The position numbers and the translations under genes are program-made. Source: Halothece sp964463655 (lineage in GTDB: Bacteria; Cyanobacteriota; Cyanobacteriia; Cyanobacteriales; Rubidibacteraceae). Taken from it: a stretch of 64,000 bases of DNA. Of this stretch, positions 27,855-35,701 are shown piece after piece. The number at the start of each line of letters is the position of its first letter. The stretch's first letter is position 1. Where the stretch lies: contig CAYXDG010000001.1 of NCBI GenBank assembly GCA_964463655.1, positions 34,197 through 98,196 of the forward strand. The letters run 5' to 3'. The notes beneath the pieces are model-generated. The model ran no database searches. It worked only from the letters and a program-made list of their open reading frames with translations, and was not told the DNA's origin.

Positions 27855-28010
27855 GTGACGAGGCAAAAACAAAGATTAAGTATTCGAGTGGAAATTTCTA
27901 GAATAGAAAAACTAAGATTATATGCTAGACATAAGCGAAAGACTATGACTCAATTAGTAGAAGATTGAATAGATACGTTAGAACTCTTAGAAGGAGACAC
28001 AGAATGCTAA
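27855..28010 (+). pseudogene. Small ribbon-helix-helix-like gene divergent from tnpB, in-frame TGA
   Basis: A GTG start gives a 51-codon frame ending TAA at 28008-28010, with a TGA at 27966-27968. The product before the stop is RLSIRVEISRIEKLRLYARH, K-R-K-T-M-T-Q-L-V-E-D; after it is I-D-T-L-E-L-L-E-G-D. This matches small RHH-like proteins (usually ...TQLxEDWID...) found next to cyanobacterial tnpB genes, so the stop replaces a probable Trp codon (TGG to TGA). It may have been a regulator of the element. Confidence 0.65.
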
Positions 28011-28138
28011 AGCCTTTATTTGCCATTCATGAGGGGCTGTCGTCGGAACTTGGTTCTGACGCTTGTCAGCCCCGTCCCTCAATTTCAAATCGAGGGCTTT
28101 CTGACTGATTTAATGTAAATCCTACCGCCCACTAAAAG

Positions 28139-28170
28139 CCCCCTTTAATAAGGGGGGTTAGAGGGATCAT
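28139..28170. repeat. Dispersed C/G palindrome beside rbcS
   Basis: GCCCCCTTTAATAAGGGGGG followed by TTAGAGGGATCATTCC. It begins the zone just past the rbcS stop codon and could act as a terminator hairpin for the rbc genes. Related copies lie at 31601, 33846 and 39768, and degraded ones at 321 and 45411. Confidence 0.75.
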
Positions 28171-28173
28171 TCC

Positions 28174-28509
28174 TTAGTAACGGATGCCGTCGGGCTTGTA
28201 AACGATAAAGCTAACCATTTGGCATTGACGGATGTTGTCAAATCCGACCACACGGATGTAGCAGTTGGAATACTCAGACCGGCATTCTCGGACTTCGTTT
28301 AAAACATCTTGAGGAGAACTTGCCTCAAATAAAGGTAATTTCCACAATGTCCAGTGGTGGTCTTCTGGTTTGGGAGACTCTTCAAACTCGATCGCAGGAA
28401 TAAAGCCTTGATCCAACATATATTGGATTTGCTTCGCGATTTGTTGGTCGGTGAGAGGGGGTAAATAAGAAAGGGTTTCGTAGTAAGCCTGTTTTGGAGT
28501 TGTTTTCAT
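28174..28509 (-). CDS. rbcS: RuBisCO small subunit
   Basis: The small subunit of form I RuBisCO. The ATG at 28507-28509 gives 111 residues starting MKTTPKQAYYETLSYLPPLT, the typical cyanobacterial N-terminus; an upstream TTG would add four residues without support. Family blocks are YETLSYLPPL, HHWTLWKLPLF, CRSEYSNCYIRVVGFDN. Last gene of rbcL-rbcX-rbcS, 27 bp after rbcX. Confidence 0.97.
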   Translation of the reverse strand: MKTTPKQAYYETLSYLPPLTDQQIAKQIQYMLDQGFIPAIEFEESPKPEDHHWTLWKLPLFEASSPQDVLNEVRECRSEYSNCYIRVVGFDNIRQCQMVSFIVYKPDGIRY

Positions 28510-28536
28510 GGTTTTAATCAAATGTTGACAACGGGA

Positions 28537-28911
28537 CTATTCAGCAGCATTGGAGTCGTCTGCATCTTCGGCTTGAGTTTGAGTCAGCCGTTCTAAAATC
28601 TGGCAGCGATAGTGCCGGTTGGACTTCTCTAAACCCGATCGCACCATTTCTGGGAGAAAATCCAGAACGCGATCAGCGAGGTCTTGGCGGACAGTCATGA
28701 TTCGCATCACAAGGTCTTTCCGTTCTGCCATGAGTGCTTCTAAGTAAGCGGAACTATTTTTCACATCATGCTGTTGAGAAAACTGTCGCAGCCAGAGGGC
28801 TTGGGTGGGATTGGTTTCTGATAGCTGCTCAAGAATGGTTCGCACTGCTTGATAGGTCAAATAATCTTGCAGTATCTGGGCCGTTTCTTGAGCCACTCGT
28901 TTTGAGGTCAT
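28537..28911 (-). CDS. rbcX: RuBisCO assembly chaperone RbcX
   Basis: A 124-residue helical homodimer that binds the C-terminal tail of RbcL and assists assembly of the L8 core after folding by GroEL. The signature YLTYQAVRTILEQL and RKDLVMRIMTVRQDLA are seen; the C-terminus is acidic and poorly conserved. It sits between rbcL and rbcS, the standard cyanobacterial order, 42 bp after rbcL. Confidence 0.96.
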   Translation of the reverse strand: MTSKRVAQETAQILQDYLTYQAVRTILEQLSETNPTQALWLRQFSQQHDVKNSSAYLEALMAERKDLVMRIMTVRQDLADRVLDFLPEMVRSGLEKSNRHYRCQILERLTQTQAEDADDSNAAE

Positions 28912-28953
28912 AACATTTCACCTTTCCCAACCCATGATAAAGGACAGCAGCAA

Positions 28954-30375
28954 TTAAAGGGTATCCACTGCTTCGTACTCGAACTTGATTTCTTTCCAAA
29001 GTTCGGAAGCAACTTTCAATTCTGGCGACCAGCGTGCTGCTTCTTTAATAATGTCGTTGCCTTCACGAGCAAGGCTACGACCTTCGTTCCGTGCTTGCAC
29101 ACAGGCTTCGAGCGCGACACGGTTTGCCATTGCTCCGGGCGCGTTCCCCCAAGGGTGTCCAAGAGTACCGCCACCGAACTGTAAGCAGGAGTCATCGCCG
29201 AAGATATCGAGCAGTGCAGGCATATGCCAGATATGAATCCCACCAGAGGCAACAGGCATCACACCGCCCATTGAAGCCCAATCTTGGGTAAAGAAGTTAC
29301 CGCGAGAACGGTCTTCTTCTACGTGGTCTTCCCGCATTTGATCCACAAAACCAAGGGTGATTGCGCGTTCCCCTTCTAACTTACCGACAACGGTTCCAGA
29401 GTGGAGGTGATCCCCACCAGACATCCGTAAGCATTTCGCCAGAACACGGAAGTGAATCCCATGATTTTTCTGACGATCGATCACGGCGTGCATAGCACGG
29501 TGAATGTGCATGAGAATGCCATTAGCGCGACACCATTTGGAAAGGGTGGTATTTGCGGTGAAACCACCAGTAAGGTAGTCGTGCATGAGAATGGGCATCT
29601 TGAGTTCTTTCACGAACTCAGCACGCTCTAACATTTGCTCACAAGTGGGAGCAGTGACGTTGAGATAGTGTCCTTTGATTTCGTTGGTTTCTGCTTGTGC
29701 TTTGTGGACAGCTTCAGCAACGAAGAGGAAGCGATCGCGCCAACGCATGAAAGGCTGAGAGTTAATGTTTTCGTCGTCTTTGGTGAAGTCTAAACCACCG
29801 CGCAGACATTCGTAAACCGCCCGACCGTAGTTTTTCGCAGATAAGCCAAGTTTGGGCTTAATGGTGCAACCGAGTAAAGGACGACCGTATTTGTTGAGGA
29901 GGTCACGTTCAACGGTAATACCGTGAGGAGGGCCTTGGAAAGTTTTGAGGTAAGCAACGGGAATCCGCATATCTTCTAAACGAAGACCGCGTAACGCTTT
30001 AAATCCAAAAACGTTCCCCACGATCGAGGTCAGCATATTGGTGACAGACCCTTCTTCAAATAAGTCGAGGGGATAAGCCACAAACATGAAGTATTGGTTA
30101 TCTTCTCCTGGAACCGCTTCGATATCGTAGCAGCGTCCTTTATAGCGATCGAGGTCGGTGAGGTTATCTGTCCAAACCGTTGTCCAAGTCCCAGTAGAGG
30201 ATTCAGCAGCAACCGCAGCACCCGCTTCTTCAGGAGGAACCCCAGGCTGGGGGGTTACTCGGAAGGCTGCTAAGATATCAGTGTCTTTGGGGGTGTAGTC
30301 GGGAGTGTAGTAAGTCAGGGCGTAATCTTGTACCCCAGCTTTAAATCCACTAGATGATTGTTTTGCTTGTACCAT
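28954..30375 (-). CDS. rbcL: RuBisCO large subunit, form IB
   Basis: The catalytic subunit that carboxylates ribulose-1,5-bisphosphate inside the carboxysome. At 473 residues it is full length. Catalytic motifs include GGLDFTKDDEN, with carbamylated lysine K199 (plant K201), TIKPKLGLS with the proton-abstracting lysine, and HIHRAMHAV. A good ribosome binding site AGGAGAA precedes the ATG. It lies downstream of ccmN in the same direction, separated by 407 bp that probably holds its own promoter. Confidence 0.99.
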   Translation of the reverse strand: MVQAKQSSSGFKAGVQDYALTYYTPDYTPKDTDILAAFRVTPQPGVPPEEAGAAVAAESSTGTWTTVWTDNLTDLDRYKGRCYDIEAVPGEDNQYFMFVAYPLDLFEEGSVTNMLTSIVGNVFGFKALRGLRLEDMRIPVAYLKTFQGPPHGITVERDLLNKYGRPLLGCTIKPKLGLSAKNYGRAVYECLRGGLDFTKDDENINSQPFMRWRDRFLFVAEAVHKAQAETNEIKGHYLNVTAPTCEQMLERAEFVKELKMPILMHDYLTGGFTANTTLSKWCRANGILMHIHRAMHAVIDRQKNHGIHFRVLAKCLRMSGGDHLHSGTVVGKLEGERAITLGFVDQMREDHVEEDRSRGNFFTQDWASMGGVMPVASGGIHIWHMPALLDIFGDDSCLQFGGGTLGHPWGNAPGAMANRVALEACVQARNEGRSLAREGNDIIKEAARWSPELKVASELWKEIKFEYEAVDTL

Positions 30376-30782
30376 TTTTTTCTCCTGAATTTCGAGGTCT
30401 TGATCTCACTGCGATCAATATTGTTATCGGTTTTTCCTATCGGATTTCCCTCTCTTAGTTTCTCACTTTAACATGAGTTGCCAACATTTTACAGATTAAA
30501 ATTAATTTTTTCTTAAATCATTTTTGCTTATTGGTTCTCTCTGGATGTTCTGCTTTGCCAATCCCTTCTATCCCTCATTATTAACGAGGGTTGCGGGGAT
30601 CGTTTCTAGTAAAAATTAATGTCTTTATTTAACCACGGGAACTAAGGACACACGGAAGTCTGTCCAAACAAAACTATGACACGCAAGGTGTTTTTTTGAT
30701 CTTGCCAATGATTTAGATAGGTCATAATTACTAATCATAAAATTAGCGAATGACCGATCCATGATTGGCAAGAAATTATGGA
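30376..30782. other. rbcL upstream region
   Basis: 407 bp between ccmN and rbcL. Near 30572-30590 a CCCTC ... GAGGG hairpin resembles a degraded copy of the dispersed palindrome and could terminate ccm transcripts. The remainder is AT-rich and probably holds the rbcL promoter. No gene recognised. Confidence 0.5.
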
Positions 30783-31496
30783 TTATTTATTATTTTTCTT
30801 GAATGGCTCCTTATGGGGAAATAATGTCACCATTAAACGCTCAATATGGGTTTGCCCATAAATTTTGCTGTTGGTGGGGGATTGTTGGGATGGAGAAGTT
30901 GGCGGATCAGTTTTCTCCTCTTTTGCAGTCTCTTCGGGACGATCGCCGTTACTTGAGGGATTCGTCTCACTAGAAAATTCTGAAAAAGCTGGGGACTCAG
31001 CATGACCATTGTTTTCAGCCGAATGATCGTTCACCTTCCCGTTGACTTCGCCGTTAGATTCCATAACGGGAGGCTGAGAGTTTGACCAAGGATCATCACT
31101 GTTGATCGATTCTTTTGGCTCAGTTGCAGAAGAGAGGTTTTCTTGGCGGGAGGAATCTCCAAGGAGGCTGCCTGGGGTCACTAATTCCCCTTGGCCAATA
31201 GCAGTGTTAATCAGGGTGCTGGCGGTGCCGATGCAGGCGCGATCGCCAATTTTTCCGTAACCGACAAGCAACACCCCAGCCCCTAGAATGGCTCCCTCTC
31301 CCACCTCGATCGAGCCGTCACTGGCTGTGATCACTGTTCCCATTCCAATACAAGCTCCTGCCCGAATGATGATCCGACAATTAGCAGTCGCTTGCAGAAT
31401 CACTCCTGGCGCGATCGTTGCCGTTTCGTCAATCATCACATCACCACTGACATAAACTTGAGTATGACCTGTTGTTGGCAGGGAAAGCACGGACAT
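30783..31496 (-). CDS. ccmN: Carboxysome assembly protein CcmN
   Basis: CcmN bridges the CcmM/RuBisCO core and the shell. The N-terminal half (residues about 15-110) shows left-handed beta-helix hexapeptide repeats (VMIDETATIAPGVIL, AILGAGVLLVGYGKIGDRAC). A long Ser/Asn/Glu-rich linker follows. The C-terminal amphipathic encapsulation peptide (YGQTHIERLMVTLFPH, about residues 212-228) binds shell protein CcmK2. All three parts are intact. It is the last gene of ccmK2-K1-L-M-N. Confidence 0.95.
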   Translation of the reverse strand: MSVLSLPTTGHTQVYVSGDVMIDETATIAPGVILQATANCRIIIRAGACIGMGTVITASDGSIEVGEGAILGAGVLLVGYGKIGDRACIGTASTLINTAIGQGELVTPGSLLGDSSRQENLSSATEPKESINSDDPWSNSQPPVMESNGEVNGKVNDHSAENNGHAESPAFSEFSSETNPSSNGDRPEETAKEEKTDPPTSPSQQSPTNSKIYGQTHIERLMVTLFPHKEPFKKNNK

Positions 31497-31600
31497 GGCA
31501 CTTCGCCACTAAATGGCTTCCAATAAGGTTTACAAAATGGGATTCACAAATCAGGAGTGTTCACCAGCGTCTTGCTGACCCAAGAAAATTTGTTATTGAT

Positions 31601-31630
31601 TCCCCCCTTAATAAGGGGGGGAGGGGGGAT
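31601..31630. repeat. Dispersed C/G palindrome between ccmN and ccmM
   Basis: TCCCCCCTTAATAAGGGGGG followed by GAGGGGGGAT. The stem could stall transcription between ccmM and ccmN and tune their ratio. Directly after it, 31670-31690 holds a TGGTCACTGGTCACTG tandem heptamer. Confidence 0.75.
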
Positions 31631-31721
31631 CGTTGTTTGAACTCCTAACGCCTAACTCCAAATTAATCATGGTCACTGGTCACTGGTCACTGAGATTTTA
31701 GCCTCCTGATCATGAATCAGC

Positions 31722-33764
31722 CTAGGGTTTCTGAATGGTTGTTTCCAAAACACGGCGTTTGGCATCGGTATCAATGCCCACCAAGCGGACATATTCTCCC
31801 GCATGATCTGCTAAACAGCCTTCAAGGGCGGATAACACTTCTTGTTCGCGAGTGCTTTCAATGGGAGAGCAACTTTGCCAAGAATTACGGCTAAAGCGTC
31901 GTTTATCCGCGTGTTCTGTTCCGATTTGATAGCCTTGTCGCAGAAGATTTCGCACCTGTTCGACCACATTTTGGTCCAAGCGAGAGTGAGCATTACTGCT
32001 GGGCTGGCTATAACTGCGCTTCCCGTTATTACTGCTGCGACCATTTTGAGCAGCGCTTGTTCCTTCCTTGCCTGGTTGCTGTACCAGTGTTTCCGTGACG
32101 CGACGTTTGGCTTTGGGATCAATGCCCACTAAGCGCACATAATCTTTCGGACGTTCTGCTAGGAAAGCATTTAACTCAGATAAAATTTGATTGGCGTTTC
32201 CTTCCAGTTGTCCTGCATTTTGCCAAGAGTTGCGACGGAAGCGACGCTGGTCGGCATATTCTAAGCCAATGGTACAGCCCTGATTCACCAGACTCCGTAC
32301 TTTCTCAGCAACATCGCCACTCATTTGTCCTGTAGCGGGCTGCTGAGTGCTTTGGGCATAAGCAGCGCGACTACCACCAGAAGCTGGTTGCTGCATCGTG
32401 GCATTTTGTCCAGGCTCTTGAATCAGCATTTCTACCACCCGTCGCCGTGCTTTGGGGTCAATGCCGATTAAACGTACATATTCCCCGCTATATTCCGCGA
32501 GACAGGCTTCTAACTCTTGAATCGCCCCGTTTACCTGACGGCTCTGAATTGGTGCGCCATTTTGCCAAGAATTACGACTAAAGCGCCGTTTATCAGCGTG
32601 TTCAACCCCAATTTGATAGCCTTGATTAATTAAAGAACGCACTTGGTCGCTGACACTTTGGTCTAACTGACCACTCGCTGCATGGTTTTGATAGCTGGGC
32701 TGGTAGCCGTGATGCTGGGCTGGTTTTTGATAACTGCCATTCTCTGCGCTGTAGCTATTGGTTTGAGTGGGTTTATCTTCGGGAGTTTGAATCGTTGTTT
32801 CTAATATCCGTCTGCGCGCTCTAGGATCAATGCCAATTAAGCGGACATATTCTCCTTCATGTTCGGCCAAACAGGCTTCTAGTGCTGAAATAACATTGCG
32901 TTCCTGATGGTCTTTAATTGGAGCGCAATTTTGCCACGAATTGCGACTAAAGCGTCGTTTGTCCGCGTGTTCCGTTCCGACTTGATAGCCTTGACGGAGG
33001 AGACTGCGGACTTGTTCAATAACTTCTGGTTTCAAGTTCGTTCCCCCCTGTTGAGTTCCATTACTTTGACGATTGATCATAAATTGTGTTGAATGAGACC
33101 TGCTTGCACCATTGCCATTACTTTTTGCTGCGGTGCGTTGGCTTTCATTTCTGACTTGGATAATACAGTTCGCATCTTTAGCGCACTTATATCCTGCTCT
33201 CAGGGCTTCATTAATTTCAACCACATGATGAGCAAATTTACGATCTGACTCTTGCACATCAGGTAAGCGATCGGCCTGCTGTTGATTCGTGATTACAGAG
33301 CCAGACGGGACATATTTTCCTTGGGGAATTTCCACATCTTGAATGAGGGCGTGCATCATGACAATGCAGTCATCCCCAACTCGCGAATTAAACACAGTGG
33401 AACGGAAACCGATAAAACAATGGTTTCCGACGTAACAGGGGCCGTGAATCAGGGCCATGTGGGTGATACAAGTATCTTCCCCAATCCACACGGAATACTC
33501 TTTTCCGTCTTCTCCCACGACCCGTCCTTCTTCTAAACCATGAATGACAACGCCGTCTTGGATGTTTGTTCCTTCACCAATGAAAAAGGGCGACCCTTCA
33601 TCAGCACGGATGGATGTTCCGGGAGCAACGAGAACATCGGGCCCCACTGCAACATCGCCAATGATGTTGGAGAAAGAATGAACATAAGCGCTTTCGTCAA
33701 TTTTAGGCTCGGCGAGCGCTTTTGACCAAGGAGTGGGCGGAGCCGCTTCGCTGCGGACTACCAT
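31722..33764 (-). CDS. ccmM: Carboxysome scaffold CcmM with four RuBisCO-small-like repeats
   Basis: The 680-residue organiser of the beta-carboxysome. Residues 1-200 are a gamma-carbonic anhydrase domain with zinc ligands H75, H102 and H107 and the C194/C200 pair needed for redox activation. Four RbcS-like (SSUL) domains follow at about 244-327, 367-450, 480-563 and 596-680; each has the GxxxGxExADxRRFxRNSWQ core. The redox cysteine pair is present in repeats 1 (C280, C298) and 4 (C632, C650), half lost in 2 and absent in 3. M229 (33078-33080) could start a short SSUL-only isoform. Confidence 0.97.
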   Translation of the reverse strand: MVVRSEAAPPTPWSKALAEPKIDESAYVHSFSNIIGDVAVGPDVLVAPGTSIRADEGSPFFIGEGTNIQDGVVIHGLEEGRVVGEDGKEYSVWIGEDTCITHMALIHGPCYVGNHCFIGFRSTVFNSRVGDDCIVMMHALIQDVEIPQGKYVPSGSVITNQQQADRLPDVQESDRKFAHHVVEINEALRAGYKCAKDANCIIQVRNESQRTAAKSNGNGASRSHSTQFMINRQSNGTQQGGTNLKPEVIEQVRSLLRQGYQVGTEHADKRRFSRNSWQNCAPIKDHQERNVISALEACLAEHEGEYVRLIGIDPRARRRILETTIQTPEDKPTQTNSYSAENGSYQKPAQHHGYQPSYQNHAASGQLDQSVSDQVRSLINQGYQIGVEHADKRRFSRNSWQNGAPIQSRQVNGAIQELEACLAEYSGEYVRLIGIDPKARRRVVEMLIQEPGQNATMQQPASGGSRAAYAQSTQQPATGQMSGDVAEKVRSLVNQGCTIGLEYADQRRFRRNSWQNAGQLEGNANQILSELNAFLAERPKDYVRLVGIDPKAKRRVTETLVQQPGKEGTSAAQNGRSSNNGKRSYSQPSSNAHSRLDQNVVEQVRNLLRQGYQIGTEHADKRRFSRNSWQSCSPIESTREQEVLSALEGCLADHAGEYVRLVGIDTDAKRRVLETTIQKP

Positions 33765-33845
33765 TTTTTGTTCCTCCTAAACTGTAACTGTTTGTTTAAA
33801 GATGAATGTTTATCTGAAATCCCTAGCTGCTGGTTATATTCTCCC

Positions 33846-33876
33846 AACCCCCCTTGTTAGGGGGGGCAAAGGGGGG
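33846..33876. repeat. Dispersed C/G palindrome between ccmL and ccmM
   Basis: AACCCCCCTTGTTAGGGGGG then CAAAGGGGGGATC. Same family as the copies at 28139 and 31601; it separates ccmL from ccmM. Confidence 0.7.
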
Positions 33877-33917
33877 ATCTGGCCGAGTCTTGGGGATTTC
33901 ATCATTAACTCAATCAC

Positions 33918-34211
33918 TTAGCTAGATTTGCCATAAAGTCGCTGATTGTCCACCGTAACGGTATCAATAATGGCAACGATCATTGCATCGAGGGGGCGGT
34001 TTTGATGACCTTCTTCTTGACGAGCAGCGCTTCCTCGGTTCACTAAAACCCATTCCCCCAGTCCGGCCCCGACGGGGTCAGCGGCTACTTCATATTCGGG
34101 AAGCAGTTCGCCGTTTTCATCGATAAACTGCAACAATAGCAACTTGACACCAGTCATACTTGATAACTTTTGTGTCCCAACGACAGTACCGCGAACTTGT
34201 GCAATCTGCAT
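33918..34211 (-). CDS. ccmL: Carboxysome vertex protein CcmL
   Basis: The 97-residue pentameric (BMV-type) shell protein that closes the vertices of the icosahedral carboxysome. Family blocks are MQIAQVRGTVVGTQK, DPVGAGLGEWVLVNRGSAAR and DAMIVAIIDTV. It follows ccmK1 by 6 bp and so is very likely translationally coupled. Confidence 0.97.
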   Translation of the reverse strand: MQIAQVRGTVVGTQKLSSMTGVKLLLLQFIDENGELLPEYEVAADPVGAGLGEWVLVNRGSAARQEEGHQNRPLDAMIVAIIDTVTVDNQRLYGKSS

Positions 34212-34217
34212 AAATGC

Positions 34218-34559
34218 TTACTGACGAGTGATGTTACGAGGCATACCAATGCCTTCGCGGAATTGTTCCACTTCTTCGGTGTAACGAATGGGTAGCACGT
34301 ATTCTAAGTTTTCGTGAGGACGAGCGATGATATGAGTGGATAAAACTTGTCCCCCATTGACTCGTTTCACGGATTCAACTCCAGCATTGACTGAGGCTTG
34401 GACTTCGGACACATCCCCCCGCACAATCACGGTCACGCGACCTGTTCCGATTTTTTCATACCCAACGAGAGTGACCCGCGCTGCTTTCACCATTGCGTCT
34501 GCTGCTTCGACGACTGCTGGAAAGCCTAGGGTTTCGATCATTCCTACTGCAACTGCCAT
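34218..34559 (-). CDS. ccmK1: Carboxysome hexameric shell protein CcmK1
   Basis: A BMC-domain shell hexamer. I start at ATG 34557-34559 (MAVAVGMIETLGFPAVVEAA), giving 113 residues; longer starts add non-family sequence. The central pore loop KIGTG and RPHENLEYVLPIRYTEEVEQ are seen. The C-terminal extension (EGIGMPRNITRQ) after EQFR distinguishes it from its neighbour and fits CcmK1 of the Synechocystis order K2-K1-L-M-N. 94 bp after ccmK2. Confidence 0.95.
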   Translation of the reverse strand: MAVAVGMIETLGFPAVVEAADAMVKAARVTLVGYEKIGTGRVTVIVRGDVSEVQASVNAGVESVKRVNGGQVLSTHIIARPHENLEYVLPIRYTEEVEQFREGIGMPRNITRQ

Positions 34560-34653
34560 GATATTTTTTTCCTTTAGTTTGTTTGCTTCACGATCTCGAA
34601 AATTGTTGGAACATCTCAAAGGCGTTAGTCGTTGAAATGTCCCGTTATTATGA

Positions 34654-34959
34654 TTATCGGAATTGTTCTACTGCCTCAGTGTAGCGAATGGGTAGCACGT
34701 ATTCTAAGTTTTCGTGAGGACGAGCAATAATATGCGTTGAAAGCACTTCTCCCCCGTTAACTCGTTTGGCTGATTCAACCCCAGCACTCACTGAGGCTTG
34801 CACTTCCGAGACATCACCGCGAACAATTACAGTTACCCGACCCGTACCAATTTTTTCATAGCCCACTAGGGTCACGCGGGCTGCTTTTACCATCGCGTCT
34901 GCTGCTTCCACGACTGCTGGGAAGCCCAGCGTTTCTATCATTCCCACCGCAATTGGCAT
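34654..34959 (-). CDS. ccmK2: Carboxysome hexameric shell protein CcmK2
   Basis: The 101-residue major shell protein with a single BMC domain. It is nearly identical to CcmK1 over the first 98 residues (pore loop KIGTG at 36-40) but stops at EQFR without the extension. Being short and first in the operon, it is called CcmK2, the shell partner of the CcmN encapsulation peptide. Its start faces ndhF4 across a 742-bp divergent region. Confidence 0.93.
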   Translation of the reverse strand: MPIAVGMIETLGFPAVVEAADAMVKAARVTLVGYEKIGTGRVTVIVRGDVSEVQASVSAGVESAKRVNGGEVLSTHIIARPHENLEYVLPIRYTEAVEQFR

Positions 34960-35701
34960 ATCTATTTTCCTCGATTATCAAGCTAGAGTTTTCTTTATAC
35001 AAAAGCGCCTATTTTGCCGTAAAATGTCGCGATCGCGCCAGTTTTTCCCTCTTTCCGAGAAAAGACCAACGGTTTCCTCGCGAAACTCATTACGGATTTT
35101 TAGACGGGCAGGTTATTTTCCCTACCATAAAAAAGCATAAATGACCTTGCCACCTTTGACAATATAAAATATCATAATAATTTCAAATTACGCAGTTTAA
35201 TATTTTTTAATATTGAGGGATCCCCAACCGGGAGGATGGTTTTCTCTCTCCACAGGGGAGAGACTGTTTTATACTTGTTTAAGGGCAAGGCTCTGGCAAG
35301 AGAAAATTGTCTGATTTCAAGTAAAAATACTCACTGAGGAGGGCTGCCAAAAATGATTTCGGGGCTGTTGCTTGGGTAGAAAACAATGATCCCCTTGGCA
35401 GCAAATGCCACTTCTTGCAAAGAATCCCACCTCTTTTACTCTGAAGTTTAATTTTTGTCATGCCTTTGATTAGTTAAAGTTATATTTGATATCGTTGGCA
35501 ATTAAACAGAAAAGATATCTATCTTATATGTTCCAAAAAATTGCAAAAACCTAGAAAATTAGAAATCAAGATTAAAGGGTAGTTGTTGATCAATATTCTT
35601 ATTCTAGACGGAGGCTAATTGAGCAGGAATCTTGACAAAGTGGGAAAAGCTCATTATCAGAAATCAGAAGCAATACTATCAGTTAAGGAGAGAAGTTTTC
35701 T
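34960..35701. other. Divergent regulatory region between ccm and ndhF4
   Basis: 742 bp with no convincing gene. It is AT-rich, holds one HIP1-like GCGATCGCGCC near 35028, AT-only tracts near 35160-35215 and a CTCTCC/GGAGAG hairpin at 35246-35262. It must contain both the ccm promoter (leftward) and the ndhF4 promoter (rightward). I could not assign a CcmR or CmpR site. Confidence 0.5.

Larger units (their letters stand above)
26469..28080 (-). mobile_element. IS200/IS605-type element, tnpB only, decayed
   Basis: A TnpB-only element, with no TnpA transposase gene. The right end is marked by a hairpin at 26480-26500 (CCTCG ... CGAGG) next to ATTTGAC at 26469. The left end is tentatively at a larger hairpin (GGGGCTG 28033-28039 with CAGCCCC 28067-28073). 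Inside lie leftward tnpB and a divergent small helix-turn or ribbon-helix-helix gene, each with one nonsense codon. Exact borders are inferred from secondary structure, not from an empty-site comparison. Confidence 0.7.

Noticed and set aside
28985..29291. Frames on both strands overlapping rbcL
   Set aside because: rbcL is certain; these are codon-bias shadows.
31811..33725. Frames inside ccmM on both strands
   Set aside because: They repeat with the SSUL repeats of ccmM and are shadows of that periodic coding sequence.
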